39,962 nucleotides of DNA from Planctomycetota bacterium (GTDB taxonomy: Bacteria > Planctomycetota > Planctomycetia > Planctomycetales > Planctomycetaceae): positions 1 to 39,962 of the forward strand of contig JAURQH010000058.1 of assembly GCA_030836185.1 (NCBI GenBank), written 5' to 3'. A program made the translations under genes and the position numbers. A model generated the notes under the pieces. That model was not told where the DNA came from. It was given only the letters and a program-made list of their open reading frames with translations, and made no database searches. This document shows, piece after piece, positions 25,693 through 33,013 of this stretch. Numbering within the stretch: position 1 is the stretch's first letter; every line of letters begins with the position of its first letter.

Positions 25693-26484
25693 TTATGCCT
25701 GATTTTCATCGAATCCTTTGAGGAGTTCGTTGTCCCACTCTTCCAGCAGCGGCCAGTCGGTGGCACAGGTGCCGAAGTCGGCCATATGCAGATAGGTTTC
25801 GAGACGATCAATGGTCTTCTGAATCATGGCTGCATCTTTACGGAAGATCGGCCCATGACTGGGGAGCAGCCATTCGACATCGCAATCTCGAATCCGTTCC
25901 AGTGATTTGATGAAATCGGGAATATCCGAGCCATGATGAGCGTCAATATTGCCAACGCAGCCATCTCGGAACAGATTGTCGCCCGAGAATAATATCTTGC
26001 CCATCCGAAACGAGAGTTGACTGTTTGTGTGACCGGGAGTGTGCCAAACCTCTAATTGTTGATCACCCAGTTGAATGAGATCTCCTTCATTGACCGGTTT
26101 TTCCAGCTTGATTTGTGGCATGTCAATCGAAATTCCCTGAGCGGGGATTTCGGCATAAGTGCTGATGCGATCTGTGCTATTGAGCAATTCGACCGCTTCA
26201 GGATGGCCAACTGTCACCGCGTTCGGCAGGACTTCCTTGATTTTTGCCAAGCCCTGAACGTGATCAACATCGGCATGAGAGGCGACCAGATATTTACAGT
26301 TGGCTAATTGGAAATCCATTCCACGGATAAGGTCGATGATGTCGGGAACGGTGTCTTCATAGCCAATATCGATGAGTAACCAGTCTGGTCCGTTGTGGAC
26401 AAGATAAACACAGCAGCCGAGTCGACGACGTGCTTGATAGTTCATCTCAATCACATGGGGGAATACCTCCCGACGAGGAATCAT
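25693..26484 (-). CDS. metallo-beta-lactamase-fold hydrolase
   Basis: The 263-residue protein has the MBL order: WLLIDIGY (strand before the site), ASHADVDH (69-75), [22 protein letters not shown] with the bridging Asp, and LPSHGPIF near the end. The metal motif is H-A-D-V-D-H instead of H-x-H-x-D-H, so one His is replaced by Asp. This variant exists in some MBL groups and does not by itself mean loss of metal. No signal peptide is present. The substrate could be a lactone, thioester or phosphoester; the sequence does not decide. It is divergent from the DUF485/symporter pair with 214 bp between. Confidence 0.85.
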   Translation of the reverse strand: MIPRREVFPHVIEMNYQARRRLGCCVYLVHNGPDWLLIDIGYEDTVPDIIDLIRGMDFQLANCKYLVASHADVDHVQGLAKIKEVLPNAVTVGHPEAVELLNSTDRISTYAEIPAQGISIDMPQIKLEKPVNEGDLIQLGDQQLEVWHTPGHTNSQLSFRMGKILFSGDNLFRDGCVGNIDAHHGSDIPDFIKSLERIRDCDVEWLLPSHGPIFRKDAAMIQKTIDRLETYLHMADFGTCATDWPLLEEWDNELLKGFDENQA

Positions 26485-26698
26485 GGCCGACTTTCTTCAA
26501 TAGTATCATTTCAGGTCAAACATCCAGTTTAAGTCGGAAAGACAACCTGGGCAACCAAGTCACGAAAATCGATGTTCGGGACAACATCTGAGGACTCAGC
26601 CGATTTCCTGATGAACTGGTTATGGATTCGAGGAATCCTCTGTTGTATGGTAGCTTCACATATTCCACACACATGAATTCTCAACACTCGAGGGCCGT

Positions 26699-26947
26699 AT
26701 GCAATCCCGAAACGCCCGCATCGGGCTGAAACTGTTTTGTGTCTATCTCCTGCTCTATGGCGGATTTGTTGGCATCAACACGTTTTCGCCTGCGACGATG
26801 GAAAAAACTCCGTTTGCCGGTGTCAATCTGGCCATCTGGTATGGCATGTTGCTCATTATCGGTGCTTTTGTGTTGGCGCTCGTGTACGGACTTGTTTGTG
26901 ATCCGCATGACGCTCCCGAAGATCAGGAAGGGGGAGCGAAAGGATGA
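26699..26947 (+). CDS. DUF485 small membrane protein, partner of the symporter
   Basis: The protein has 82 residues with two membrane helices (about 9-27 and 45-66). The middle motif FAGVNLAIWYGMLLI, followed by FVLALVYG, is that of DUF485 (YjcH-like) proteins. These are coded directly upstream of acetate-type sodium:solute symporters (ActP), as here, and probably assist the transporter in the inner membrane. The stop overlaps the next start by 4 bp (26944-26947), so translation is coupled. The length is slightly under the usual 100. Confidence 0.88.
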   Translation: MQSRNARIGLKLFCVYLLLYGGFVGINTFSPATMEKTPFAGVNLAIWYGMLLIIGAFVLALVYGLVCDPHDAPEDQEGGAKG

Positions 26948-28863
26948 TTTACGAGACCTCAACTCTTGCCATTGTCATTTTCTTCGCCTTTGTGGCATTC
27001 ACATTAGGACTTAGCTTTTACCTCGGTGGGAAAGCGAAATCGTCTGCCGGTTATTTTGCCGCTCATGGACAAATTCCGTGGTTCGTGAATGGAGTTGCCT
27101 TTGCTGGTGATTATCTGTCGGCGGCATCGTTCCTTGGTATCTGCGGGATGATTGCGTTTTCCGGGTACGATGGATTCCTTTATTCCATCGGTTTTCTGGC
27201 GGGTTGGATTGTCGCTTTGTTTGTGATTGCCGAACCGATGAAACGCCTTGGGAAATTTACATTCGCCGATGCGCTCGATGCCAAGTTTCAATCGCGTGGC
27301 GTCAAACTCGCAGCCGGCATCAGCACTTTGGCTGTCAGTATCTTTTATCTCATCCCGCAAATGGTGGGAGCCGGTGTTCTGGTTCAACCTTTACTTGGTT
27401 TTCCTCACTGGGTTGGTGTGGTCATTGTTGGTTCCGTGGTGATTCTGATTGTGGTGACTGCCGGGATGGTCTCGACCACTTGGGTCCAATTCCTTAAAGG
27501 ATCGCTATTGGTCATATTCAGTACGGTGTTGGTGGCGATGCTGTTGACTCGTGGCTTTGATGTTACCGAAGGTGGGAACGATGGATATGCCTTCAAAACA
27601 TTAACGGCCACTCAGGCCGAAGATGGTTCCCTTTCTGTGGAGGGATATCAGGTCATACCTTCGAAGGGCGAATGGAATGATTCCAGCTTCGTTCAACTCT
27701 CATCCTCCGCTGGCATGATGGTCTTTTCCAAAGAAGTGAACGCCGAAGGGCAGATCACACTGCACGAAGCGCAAACGGTGACCATCACCGAGGACGGTGA
27801 GAAGCTGATCAACGGCAAGCCCCAATCTAAAGAAAACGATTTGCATCCGGTCGGTCGTGTCAGCAAGTTGCCGGGAGACAAGAAAAGTTCAGGGCCCGTT
27901 GGCCTCCTTTCGTTCTTCAGTATATTGCAGGAAAGTGAAGTCGTCCTTTGGCGGAATGAGAAAGTCAAAAACGAAGATGGAACTAGCACAACGGTTTATT
28001 ATCAAAAGCCAACGGCAGGTTCGCGTGTGTTGCGTCCGGGGGAACACCCCAAGTTCGCCGGGATTCGCAGTGACAAATTCTCCGACAAGTTGAATTTCAT
28101 CTCACTGATGTTGGCACTGTTCTGCGGGACCGCGTCTTTGCCACATATCCTGATTCGTTATTACACGGTGAAGGATGGTGCTTCGGCTCGGAAGTCGACC
28201 ATCGTGGGGATTGCCTCTATCGGGTTCTTCTATGTCCTGACCCTTTATATGGGGCTGGGAGCGATGACTTCGGGGGCGATGGATGTGACCAACTCCAACA
28301 TGGCGGCTCCTTTATTAGCCAAGAGCATGGAGAATTGGTTGTTCGCCGTGATTTCCGCCATTGCCTTTACGACTGTTCTCGGAACCGTCAGCGGTCTCAT
28401 TCTCGCGTCCGCTGGTGCTGTTGCTCACGACTTGGCGGGCGTATTGCTGAAGGAGAAACTGGACGATGCTCAGTTAGTCCGCGTTGCGAAAATTACCTCC
28501 GTCGTGGTCGGTGCCATTGCCATCGTGCTCGGAATTCTGTTCGAGAAGATGAATGTTGGTTTCCTCGTCGGATGGGCTTTTTCGGTCGCGGCTTCCGCAA
28601 ACTTGCCTTCACTTGTGATGCTATTGTTCTGGAAGAAAACCACGAAGCAGGGGATTACTGCCGCGGTACTGGTCGGAATGATCAGTTCGCTCGCATGGAT
28701 TCTGCTTTCGGGTGATACTTTCAAATCCGTTTACGGAATCGATCCAACCACGTCACCCGTTCCTTTCGATCAGCCGGGAATCGTGACCATTCCACTCGGT
28801 TTTGTCACCCTATGGGTCGTTTCATTGATGACGCAACCCAAGGAGAAACAGCTCATTGCCTGA
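26944..28863 (+). CDS. actP: sodium:solute symporter, ActP (cation acetate symporter) type
   Basis: The 639-residue protein belongs to the SSS family. GDYLSAASFLGICGMIAFSG (sodium-binding helix 1 region), FTFADALDAKF and LPHILIRYYTVKDG are ActP-like signatures. It imports short carboxylates such as acetate with sodium across the inner membrane. It is longer than ActP (about 550) because of an added soluble stretch of roughly 150 residues between two helices (about residues 210-360), rich in charged residues and predicted to be exposed. The DUF485 gene before it overlaps by 4 bp, and a ribosome site (GGGGGAGCGAAAGG) precedes the ATG. The substrate is not proven; lactate or pyruvate are possible. 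Confidence 0.85.
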   Translation: MIYETSTLAIVIFFAFVAFTLGLSFYLGGKAKSSAGYFAAHGQIPWFVNGVAFAGDYLSAASFLGICGMIAFSGYDGFLYSIGFLAGWIVALFVIAEPMKRLGKFTFADALDAKFQSRGVKLAAGISTLAVSIFYLIPQMVGAGVLVQPLLGFPHWVGVVIVGSVVILIVVTAGMVSTTWVQFLKGSLLVIFSTVLVAMLLTRGFDVTEGGNDGYAFKTLTATQAEDGSLSVEGYQVIPSKGEWNDSSFVQLSSSAGMMVFSKEVNAEGQITLHEAQTVTITEDGEKLINGKPQSKENDLHPVGRVSKLPGDKKSSGPVGLLSFFSILQESEVVLWRNEKVKNEDGTSTTVYYQKPTAGSRVLRPGEHPKFAGIRSDKFSDKLNFISLMLALFCGTASLPHILIRYYTVKDGASARKSTIVGIASIGFFYVLTLYMGLGAMTSGAMDVTNSNMAAPLLAKSMENWLFAVISAIAFTTVLGTVSGLILASAGAVAHDLAGVLLKEKLDDAQLVRVAKITSVVVGAIAIVLGILFEKMNVGFLVGWAFSVAASANLPSLVMLLFWKKTTKQGITAAVLVGMISSLAWILLSGDTFKSVYGIDPTTSPVPFDQPGIVTIPLGFVTLWVVSLMTQPKEKQLIA

Positions 28864-28966
28864 TCGTTCGATTAATTCGACCGGAACTTTCTGAACAATC
28901 GAGTGTTAGCTTATTATCAACGATGCGTCGCTTGTAGAGAACCAATTCATTTAGAGGGAGTTCAGG

Positions 28967-29695
28967 ATGAGCGAGAGTCCTTTCAGTCGCCGATTGTTTG
29001 TGAAGCAGATGGCGTTCGCGGCTGCTTCACTTTCGACACCCGGTTTATGGGCCGAGGAATTGACGACTACGCCGCGAATGACGGAAGGACCGTTTTACCC
29101 CGACAAGTTACCTCTCGACACCGATAACGATCTGCTGATTCTCAATGACTCATTGACGGCGGCCGCAGGTGAGGTGACTCATCTCTCGGGACGAATTCTC
29201 TCAGCGGCTGGTGAACCGATTCGCAATGCTTTTGTCGAAATTTGGCAAGTGGATAATAACGGTGCTTACATCAACAGCAACGATCCACGTCTCGAAAATC
29301 GCGACACCAACTTTCAGGGATACGGTCGATTTCTGACGGATGTCCAAGGACGCTATTACTTCCGCACGATTAAGCCGGTCCCTTATCCGGGGCGGACACC
29401 CCACATTCATTTAGCCGTCAGTAAAAACGGTCAGCGAATTTGGACCACCCAACTTTTGGTCAACGGTCACGAACAGAATGCCAAAGATGGTGTGTTCCGA
29501 CGCATTCAGGATCCCAAACTGCGAAAGCTGGTTGTTGCCGACTTCAAATCCATCAAAGGATCCAAAACGGGTGAACTCGCCGCCAACTGGGATGTTGTGG
29601 TTGGTTGGACGCCTGCCGACGAACACGAAACACCCATTCAAGGGGGCATCGGTCAAGCCGAATGGGGAAAACGTCGTCCGCCACGTCGGAATTGA
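28967..29695 (+). CDS. Tat-exported intradiol ring-cleavage dioxygenase
   Basis: The protein has 242 residues. A Tat-type signal (SRRLFVK, residues 7-13, then AFAAASLSTPGLWA) opens it. The dioxygenase core follows: TEGPFYP (39-45), LSGRILSAAGEPIRNAFVEI with WQVDNNGAY, YGRFLTDVQGRYYFRTIKP and PVPYPGRTPHIHL. Likely iron(III) ligands are Tyr101, Tyr140, His146 and His148. The family opens catechol-type rings between the hydroxyl groups (protocatechuate 3,4-dioxygenase type). Export across the membrane is unusual compared with cytoplasmic pathway enzymes and points to breakdown of external aromatics. The remaining pathway genes are not nearby. A ribosome site AGAGGGAGTT precedes the ATG. Confidence 0.88.
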   Translation: MSESPFSRRLFVKQMAFAAASLSTPGLWAEELTTTPRMTEGPFYPDKLPLDTDNDLLILNDSLTAAAGEVTHLSGRILSAAGEPIRNAFVEIWQVDNNGAYINSNDPRLENRDTNFQGYGRFLTDVQGRYYFRTIKPVPYPGRTPHIHLAVSKNGQRIWTTQLLVNGHEQNAKDGVFRRIQDPKLRKLVVADFKSIKGSKTGELAANWDVVVGWTPADEHETPIQGGIGQAEWGKRRPPRRN

Positions 29696-29715
29696 TTCTC
29701 GAACACTCAACCGCC

Positions 29716-29814
29716 GATTCAAGATTTGAAGATTCGATGATTTTGGGGGGGGCCTTTTCCGAATCTTGAAATCAAATCTTCCCAAATCTTGATTCCGAAT
29801 CTTCCAAATCTTGA
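29716..29814. repeat. inverted and direct AAATCTTGA-type repeats
   Basis: GATTCAAGATTTGAAGATTC (29716-29735) is nearly the reverse complement of CGAATCTTCCAAATCTTGA (29796-29814). Between them lie two more AATCTTGA/AAATCTTCC copies and a run of eight G (29745-29752). The RNA could fold into a long hairpin at the 3' end of the dioxygenase transcript. Confidence 0.8.
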
Positions 29815-30131
29815 GCAAGTTGTTGACATCGTTCGGTTTGTGTCAAAACGCAATTGGAGTGAAAAATGACCGCAACGTCGGTGCGCATTTTCCACGCCAC
29901 GCGAAATCGCTTCCTTTTTCACGTTGCAGGGGTCGTCATTGGTAAACAAACCATGAGACGAAACGGAGTCCTGTCATCCTTGGCCGGTGGAACCGGCCCT
30001 ACAAATTTGTGCTCGTCTTTGAGTTGTCATGACGTTCAAATTGCCAAAGATCAATTCGCCTGTCGGCGAACTCCGAACGCTAACTCTGGTAGCGATAAGT
30101 TGGCAAGATGAGTTTGAGTGATCATTTTTTT

Positions 30132-30167
30132 GACGCAAAGCCGCAAAGGGGCATAAGAAACGCGAAG
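30132..30167. repeat. CGCAAAG-type short repeat block
   Basis: CGCAAAG occurs at 30134-30140 and 30142-30148, and CGCGAAG at 30161-30167, directly after a run of T. It is one of three purine-rich blocks of similar design in this island. Confidence 0.7.
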
Positions 30168-30219
30168 GGAGAAAGAAGTTGTAGCTGCGTTCGCAAGAAC
30201 GCTGAGAAATGATTTTCAC

Positions 30220-30315
30220 CGCAGAGTTCGCTGAGGAAGCGGAGAAATTAGAAAAAGGGTGGCTGGGGACGAACGCTGTGAGCCCCCAGGTTCCTCGTGT
30301 GAGAATTTGACTCAC
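30220..30315. repeat. composite repeat unit A
   Basis: The unit starts with a 9-nt-period block (CGCAGAG at 30220, CGCTGAG at 30229, AGCGGAG at 30238). It continues with AAAAAGGGT, a spacer, AGCCCCCAGG at 30281-30290 and a TGTGAGAATTTGAC tail. The second unit at 30346-30452 has the same order. Confidence 0.7.
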
Positions 30316-30345
30316 GCAGCGACGGGGCGGCGCAGAAAATAAACT

Positions 30346-30452
30346 CACCACGAATGACTCGAATCAAACGAATGAAAAAAAGGGTAGTGACGGGCGATCT
30401 GCGAAGCAGAAGCCCCCAGAGTTTATGTGAGAAAGATTTGACCGCGGATCAC
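30346..30452. repeat. composite repeat unit B
   Basis: The unit starts with CGAAT at 30351, 30360 and 30369 (9-nt period), then AAAAAAAGGGT, a spacer, AGCCCCCAGA at 30411-30420 and TGTGAGAAAGATTTGAC. It parallels unit A module by module, although the 9-nt block has a different consensus. Confidence 0.7.
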
Positions 30453-30471
30453 TTAGCCCGACGTAGCCGGA

Positions 30472-30490
30472 ACCAAAATTCATTTTTGGT
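30472..30490. repeat. short perfect hairpin
   Basis: ACCAAAA (30472-30478) and TTTTGGT (30484-30490) pair with a 5-nt loop. Outer CCCG/CGGG bases (30457-30460 and 30491-30494) could extend it with a bulge. Confidence 0.65.
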
Positions 30491-30562
30491 CGGGTGACTT
30501 TAGAGCAACTGAGGTCGCCGAGCAATAGCGAGGATTCAAGACCGAAGGCGGTAGTTACTATC

Positions 30563-30625
30563 TTCACATCATGCGGGAACGATTTTCTTGACGCGACTCA
30601 CTTGATTGAACAATCATGATGTGAA
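30563..30625. repeat. perfect 11-bp inverted repeat, 41-bp spacer
   Basis: TTCACATCATG (30563-30573) and CATGATGTGAA (30615-30625) are exact reverse complements and bracket a small segment. It could be a stem or the border of a small repeat element. Confidence 0.75.
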
Positions 30626-30631
30626 TTTCTT

Positions 30632-30664
30632 GTCGCTTCGCGACCCAGCCATTTGGGAAATGGC
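30632..30664. repeat. two adjacent perfect hairpins
   Basis: GTCGC-TTC-GCGAC (30632-30644) is followed by GCCATTT-GGG-AAATGGC (30648-30664), then CGGGCCACCCG. No T-tract follows, so these are repeat-type stems and not a classic terminator. Confidence 0.75.
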
Positions 30665-30728
30665 CGGGCCACCCGCATGGACCAACAATGGCGGAATACT
30701 CAATTCTGCTGCGAATGAGACGATCGGC

Positions 30729-31649
30729 TCATTTCGCTTTGCGATTCAGTTTTGAAGTGACCGTTAAGTCGAGTTCTCCCGGGATTTCGTTGCCGCCTGG
30801 TCCGAGGAATACGAGATCGCCTTTGAAGTTCATTGTTCCGTTTGACTTGGTGAGCCCTTTGCGTCCCGGTTCGGAAAGGAATGTCGCCGAGCTTTTGCTC
30901 ATATCGAGATCGCTCGATTTGATGCCCAAGGGGATTGCCGAGCCGGCTTCAATGTCGAACTTGGGATCTTTGTAAGTCGCGGTGACTTTCTCGTAAGTCT
31001 TGCCATCTTGCTCGATTTGTCCTTCGTATTTGTATGTCGTTGTGTAGGAGAAATATTGCCCTTGGCCTGCGTCGAAAACTTCTGATCGTTCCCAGGTGTC
31101 TCCTTTTTTGACCGCATCAGTCGGTATGCGTTTGAATTCCTGATTCATTTGATCTTTGAGTCGCTCGTCGCTAATGAAAGATTTCATCTCTTCTGGAAGC
31201 GAGTCGAGGCCTTCAGCGTTAATCGAGAGCTCGTCAATTTCGCCTGAATTGTTCAATTCCATTGATGCAGTCAGGTTGCTGACCACTTTGAGTAACTCGA
31301 ACAATGGTTTGAGTTGCGGGATTTCCGGTTCACGATCCGGGTTTTCTGATGAGAATGATGCCGTCACACCACCCGGCAAAGTCATGTTGAATTGCATGCG
31401 ATTGGTTTTTAGCTCGAATGAGGTCGACGTTTCCGACTTCTTGGTAACATCGAGTTGCCGTTCATCCATTGTTGAGACGGCGGTTTCGATATTCATTCCG
31501 TTGAGAGAAAGGGTTTGGTTGATCTCCACGGTTGCCTCATAGACGTGGCTGTCTCCCTTTTTGTAGTCGGGAAAGAGAATGACTTCTTCCGCAGTTGCTT
31601 GCGTCGTGAATGCCAGACAGATCAGTAGTAGAGAAAAACGAGCGAGCAT
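30729..31649 (-). CDS. secreted protein of unknown function (DUF6263-like)
   Basis: The ATG at 31649 gives 306 residues with a signal peptide (FSLLLICLAFTTQATA, cut after about residue 18) and a ribosome site AAGGA 8 nt upstream. The longer frame to 31778 lacks these. The mature part is beta-rich, with alternating polar and hydrophobic strands: ATVEINQTLSLNG, SFELKTNRMQFNMTLPGG and KKGDTWERSEVF followed by YTTTYKYEGQIEQDGKTYE. This resembles lipocalin/LolA-like or DUF6263 proteins seen in planctomycetes. No catalytic motif or Cys was found. It sits alone, 89 nt after the zinc-ribbon gene on the same strand. The family name is a guess from overall pattern. Confidence 0.75.
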   Translation of the reverse strand: MLARFSLLLICLAFTTQATAEEVILFPDYKKGDSHVYEATVEINQTLSLNGMNIETAVSTMDERQLDVTKKSETSTSFELKTNRMQFNMTLPGGVTASFSSENPDREPEIPQLKPLFELLKVVSNLTASMELNNSGEIDELSINAEGLDSLPEEMKSFISDERLKDQMNQEFKRIPTDAVKKGDTWERSEVFDAGQGQYFSYTTTYKYEGQIEQDGKTYEKVTATYKDPKFDIEAGSAIPLGIKSSDLDMSKSSATFLSEPGRKGLTKSNGTMNFKGDLVFLGPGGNEIPGELDLTVTSKLNRKAK

Positions 31650-31738
31650 GTTGAGTTCCTTGAAGTGAGAGTTCTGAAAGATCGACAAGAGAGAGTACCT
31701 TGCAACAGGTTGCTTCAGTTTCATTAGCTCATAAAAAA

Positions 31739-32062
31739 CTAGGAATGGATGTTCGACCATTTGTTGCAGTACGTGCATTTGAAATCACCGCTCGGCGAGA
31801 CTTCGGAATTATCACCCAATGCTGCGCCGCATTGATCACAATTGTAATTGCGGGGGCGGTTGTGGTCTGAGATCTCTTGTTGTTCGGTGCGATCAATCTC
31901 TTTTTCGATTTGATCGAAAATACGATCCTGAAAACTCCCAATTCGTCTGGAGGTCTTGAAAATGTTAATGGCCGCAAAGACAAATACCACGACGAACAAC
32001 AGGCCGAATAGTTCTATAATGATGTGATCCTGAATCAATTGGTTTCCAGACAACGAACGCAT
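31739..32062 (-). CDS. small membrane protein with C-terminal zinc ribbon
   Basis: The protein has 107 residues. A single membrane helix lies at about 15-33 (IELFGLLFVVVFVFAAINIF), followed by a charged helix (about 45-68). A zinc ribbon closes it, with CDQCG (76-80) and CTYCN (97-101). Two CxxC pairs 17 residues apart are right for one zinc. The ribbon would be cytoplasmic if the N-terminus is outside. Function unknown; such ribbons bind nucleic acid or proteins. It lies upstream of the secreted-protein gene on the same strand, and the two could share a transcript. Confidence 0.75.
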   Translation of the reverse strand: MRSLSGNQLIQDHIIIELFGLLFVVVFVFAAINIFKTSRRIGSFQDRIFDQIEKEIDRTEQQEISDHNRPRNYNCDQCGAALGDNSEVSPSGDFKCTYCNKWSNIHS

Positions 32063-32372
32063 GAACTGCTTGAACGGATCTTTGTAAAATGTGTTTCTGG
32101 TGGAGCCCTCTCTAAATCGATGATTCGAAACCTGTTACCGATTTGGGAGTCACTCAACAATGTAGGGAGAGCAGAGCGATGTCAACGTAAATTTGCCAGC
32201 CTGGGCGTGGTGACACATGACTGATGCACTGGGCGGATTGCCTATTTGTTGAGAGACACACTAGATTCCAGAACTGAGATGCTTAGTCTAAATAGAAGGT
32301 CAGGTTTGTGGACCTTCACGTTGATTTGGATATTCACTACGGCAACATGACTCACTTAGGAGGAAAGTTACG
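32063..32372. other. divergent intergenic region, 310 bp
   Basis: Promoters for the minus-strand zinc-ribbon gene and the plus-strand lipoprotein gene should be here. A strong ribosome site (AGGAGGAAAG) sits 5 nt before the lipoprotein ATG at 32373. Otherwise no gene, repeat or hairpin was recognised. Confidence 0.5.
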
Positions 32373-32687
32373 ATGAATCTTGAACTTAAAAAACTGAGGC
32401 TGAAAGCAATGCTGATTCCCTGCTTGCTATTGCCTCTCGCGTTCAGTGGCTGTGATAGTAGTGATGGGACTGCCGAGAAAGTCGGACAAGAAATTGACGA
32501 AGCTGTCGAAGATGGCGGAGACATGATTGAAGAGGCTGTCGAGGATGGAAAAGAAGTGATTGAAGAAGGTAAAGAGAAGGTCGAAGAGGCTGTCGAAACG
32601 GGCAAAGAGAAGGCCGAAGAAGTTAAGGAAGAGATCAAAGACGAAATTGACGACGCAACGTCCGAAGGGTCTTCCGCGACAGAGTGA
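32373..32687 (+). CDS. small lipoprotein with Glu/Lys amphipathic helix repeats
   Basis: The 104-residue protein starts with a basic n-region and a hydrophobic stretch ending in a lipobox (LAFSGC, Cys27), so it should be lipidated. Almost all the rest is one charged helix with repeats of 11 and 7 residues: EEAVEDGKEVI, EEGKEKV, EEAVETGKEKA, EEVKEEI. Eleven-residue spacing is seen in LEA-type and apolipoprotein-like helices that lie on membranes or protect proteins under stress. There is no other domain. A clear terminator follows 50 nt downstream, so the gene is monocistronic. The lipid anchor would hold the helix at a membrane surface; the role is not known. Confidence 0.8.
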   Translation: MNLELKKLRLKAMLIPCLLLPLAFSGCDSSDGTAEKVGQEIDEAVEDGGDMIEEAVEDGKEVIEEGKEKVEEAVETGKEKAEEVKEEIKDEIDDATSEGSSATE

Positions 32688-32736
32688 ATCGATGTTTTGA
32701 AATTTCACGTTTTGGAATTTCCCTGAGAGTAAATTT

Positions 32737-32774
32737 GAGTCTCGTGGCATTTCTTGGGTCACGAGACTCTTTTC
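32737..32774 (+). terminator. rho-independent terminator after the lipoprotein gene
   Basis: GAGTCTCGTG (32737-32746) pairs perfectly with CACGAGACTC (32760-32769) over a 13-nt loop and is followed by TTTTCGTTT. It ends the lipoprotein transcript. Confidence 0.9.
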
Positions 32775-32931
32775 GTTTATTGAGTGGCGACTTTACGGAG
32801 CCACAGAACCGAGACCACGCCTCTTCCAAAAGTCGGGACATGCGATGATTGAGCTAATTGATTTTTGCGTGGAAGGGTGAATATGGGTGAATCCCCTTGG
32901 CTCAGGTCTTGTTTGTCCCTACTGACCGTTT

Positions 32932-32958
32932 ATGATCACTGATGATGATCTGAGTGAG
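32932..32958. repeat. direct repeat, copy 1 (before the GroES-like gene)
   Basis: ATGATCAC-T-GATGATGATCTG followed by AGTGAG. A second copy, differing by a few bases, lies at 33348-33371 over the end of the GroES-like gene. The spacing is about 415 bp. Confidence 0.6.
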
Positions 32959-33013
32959 AAATTTTGGTTAAGGACAGATCTCTTCTGCGTAATGTTAAGG
33001 GAAGTTTTCACTG

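Larger units (their letters stand above)
29696..30728. other. 1-kb non-coding repeat island
   Basis: No frame in this stretch looks like a gene. It consists of short repeats and perfect hairpins, listed separately below: inverted AAATCTTGA-type repeats, 9-nt-period purine blocks, two related composite units, and several stem-loops. Frames seen on the minus strand (for example 29974-30351) merely translate the repeats. It separates the dioxygenase gene from the convergent secreted-protein gene. Confidence 0.75.

Noticed and set aside
29974-30351. 125-codon frame on the minus strand in the repeat island
   Set aside because: It translates the 9-nt-period blocks and hairpins; similar shadow frames are common wherever these repeats occur.
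30130-30455. CRISPR array
   Set aside because: Repeats are too short and irregular, there are no constant spacers, and no cas gene is in the window.
32300-32638. Ser-rich frame antisense to the lipoprotein gene
   Set aside because: It is the shadow of the Glu/Lys repeat, without a ribosome site.
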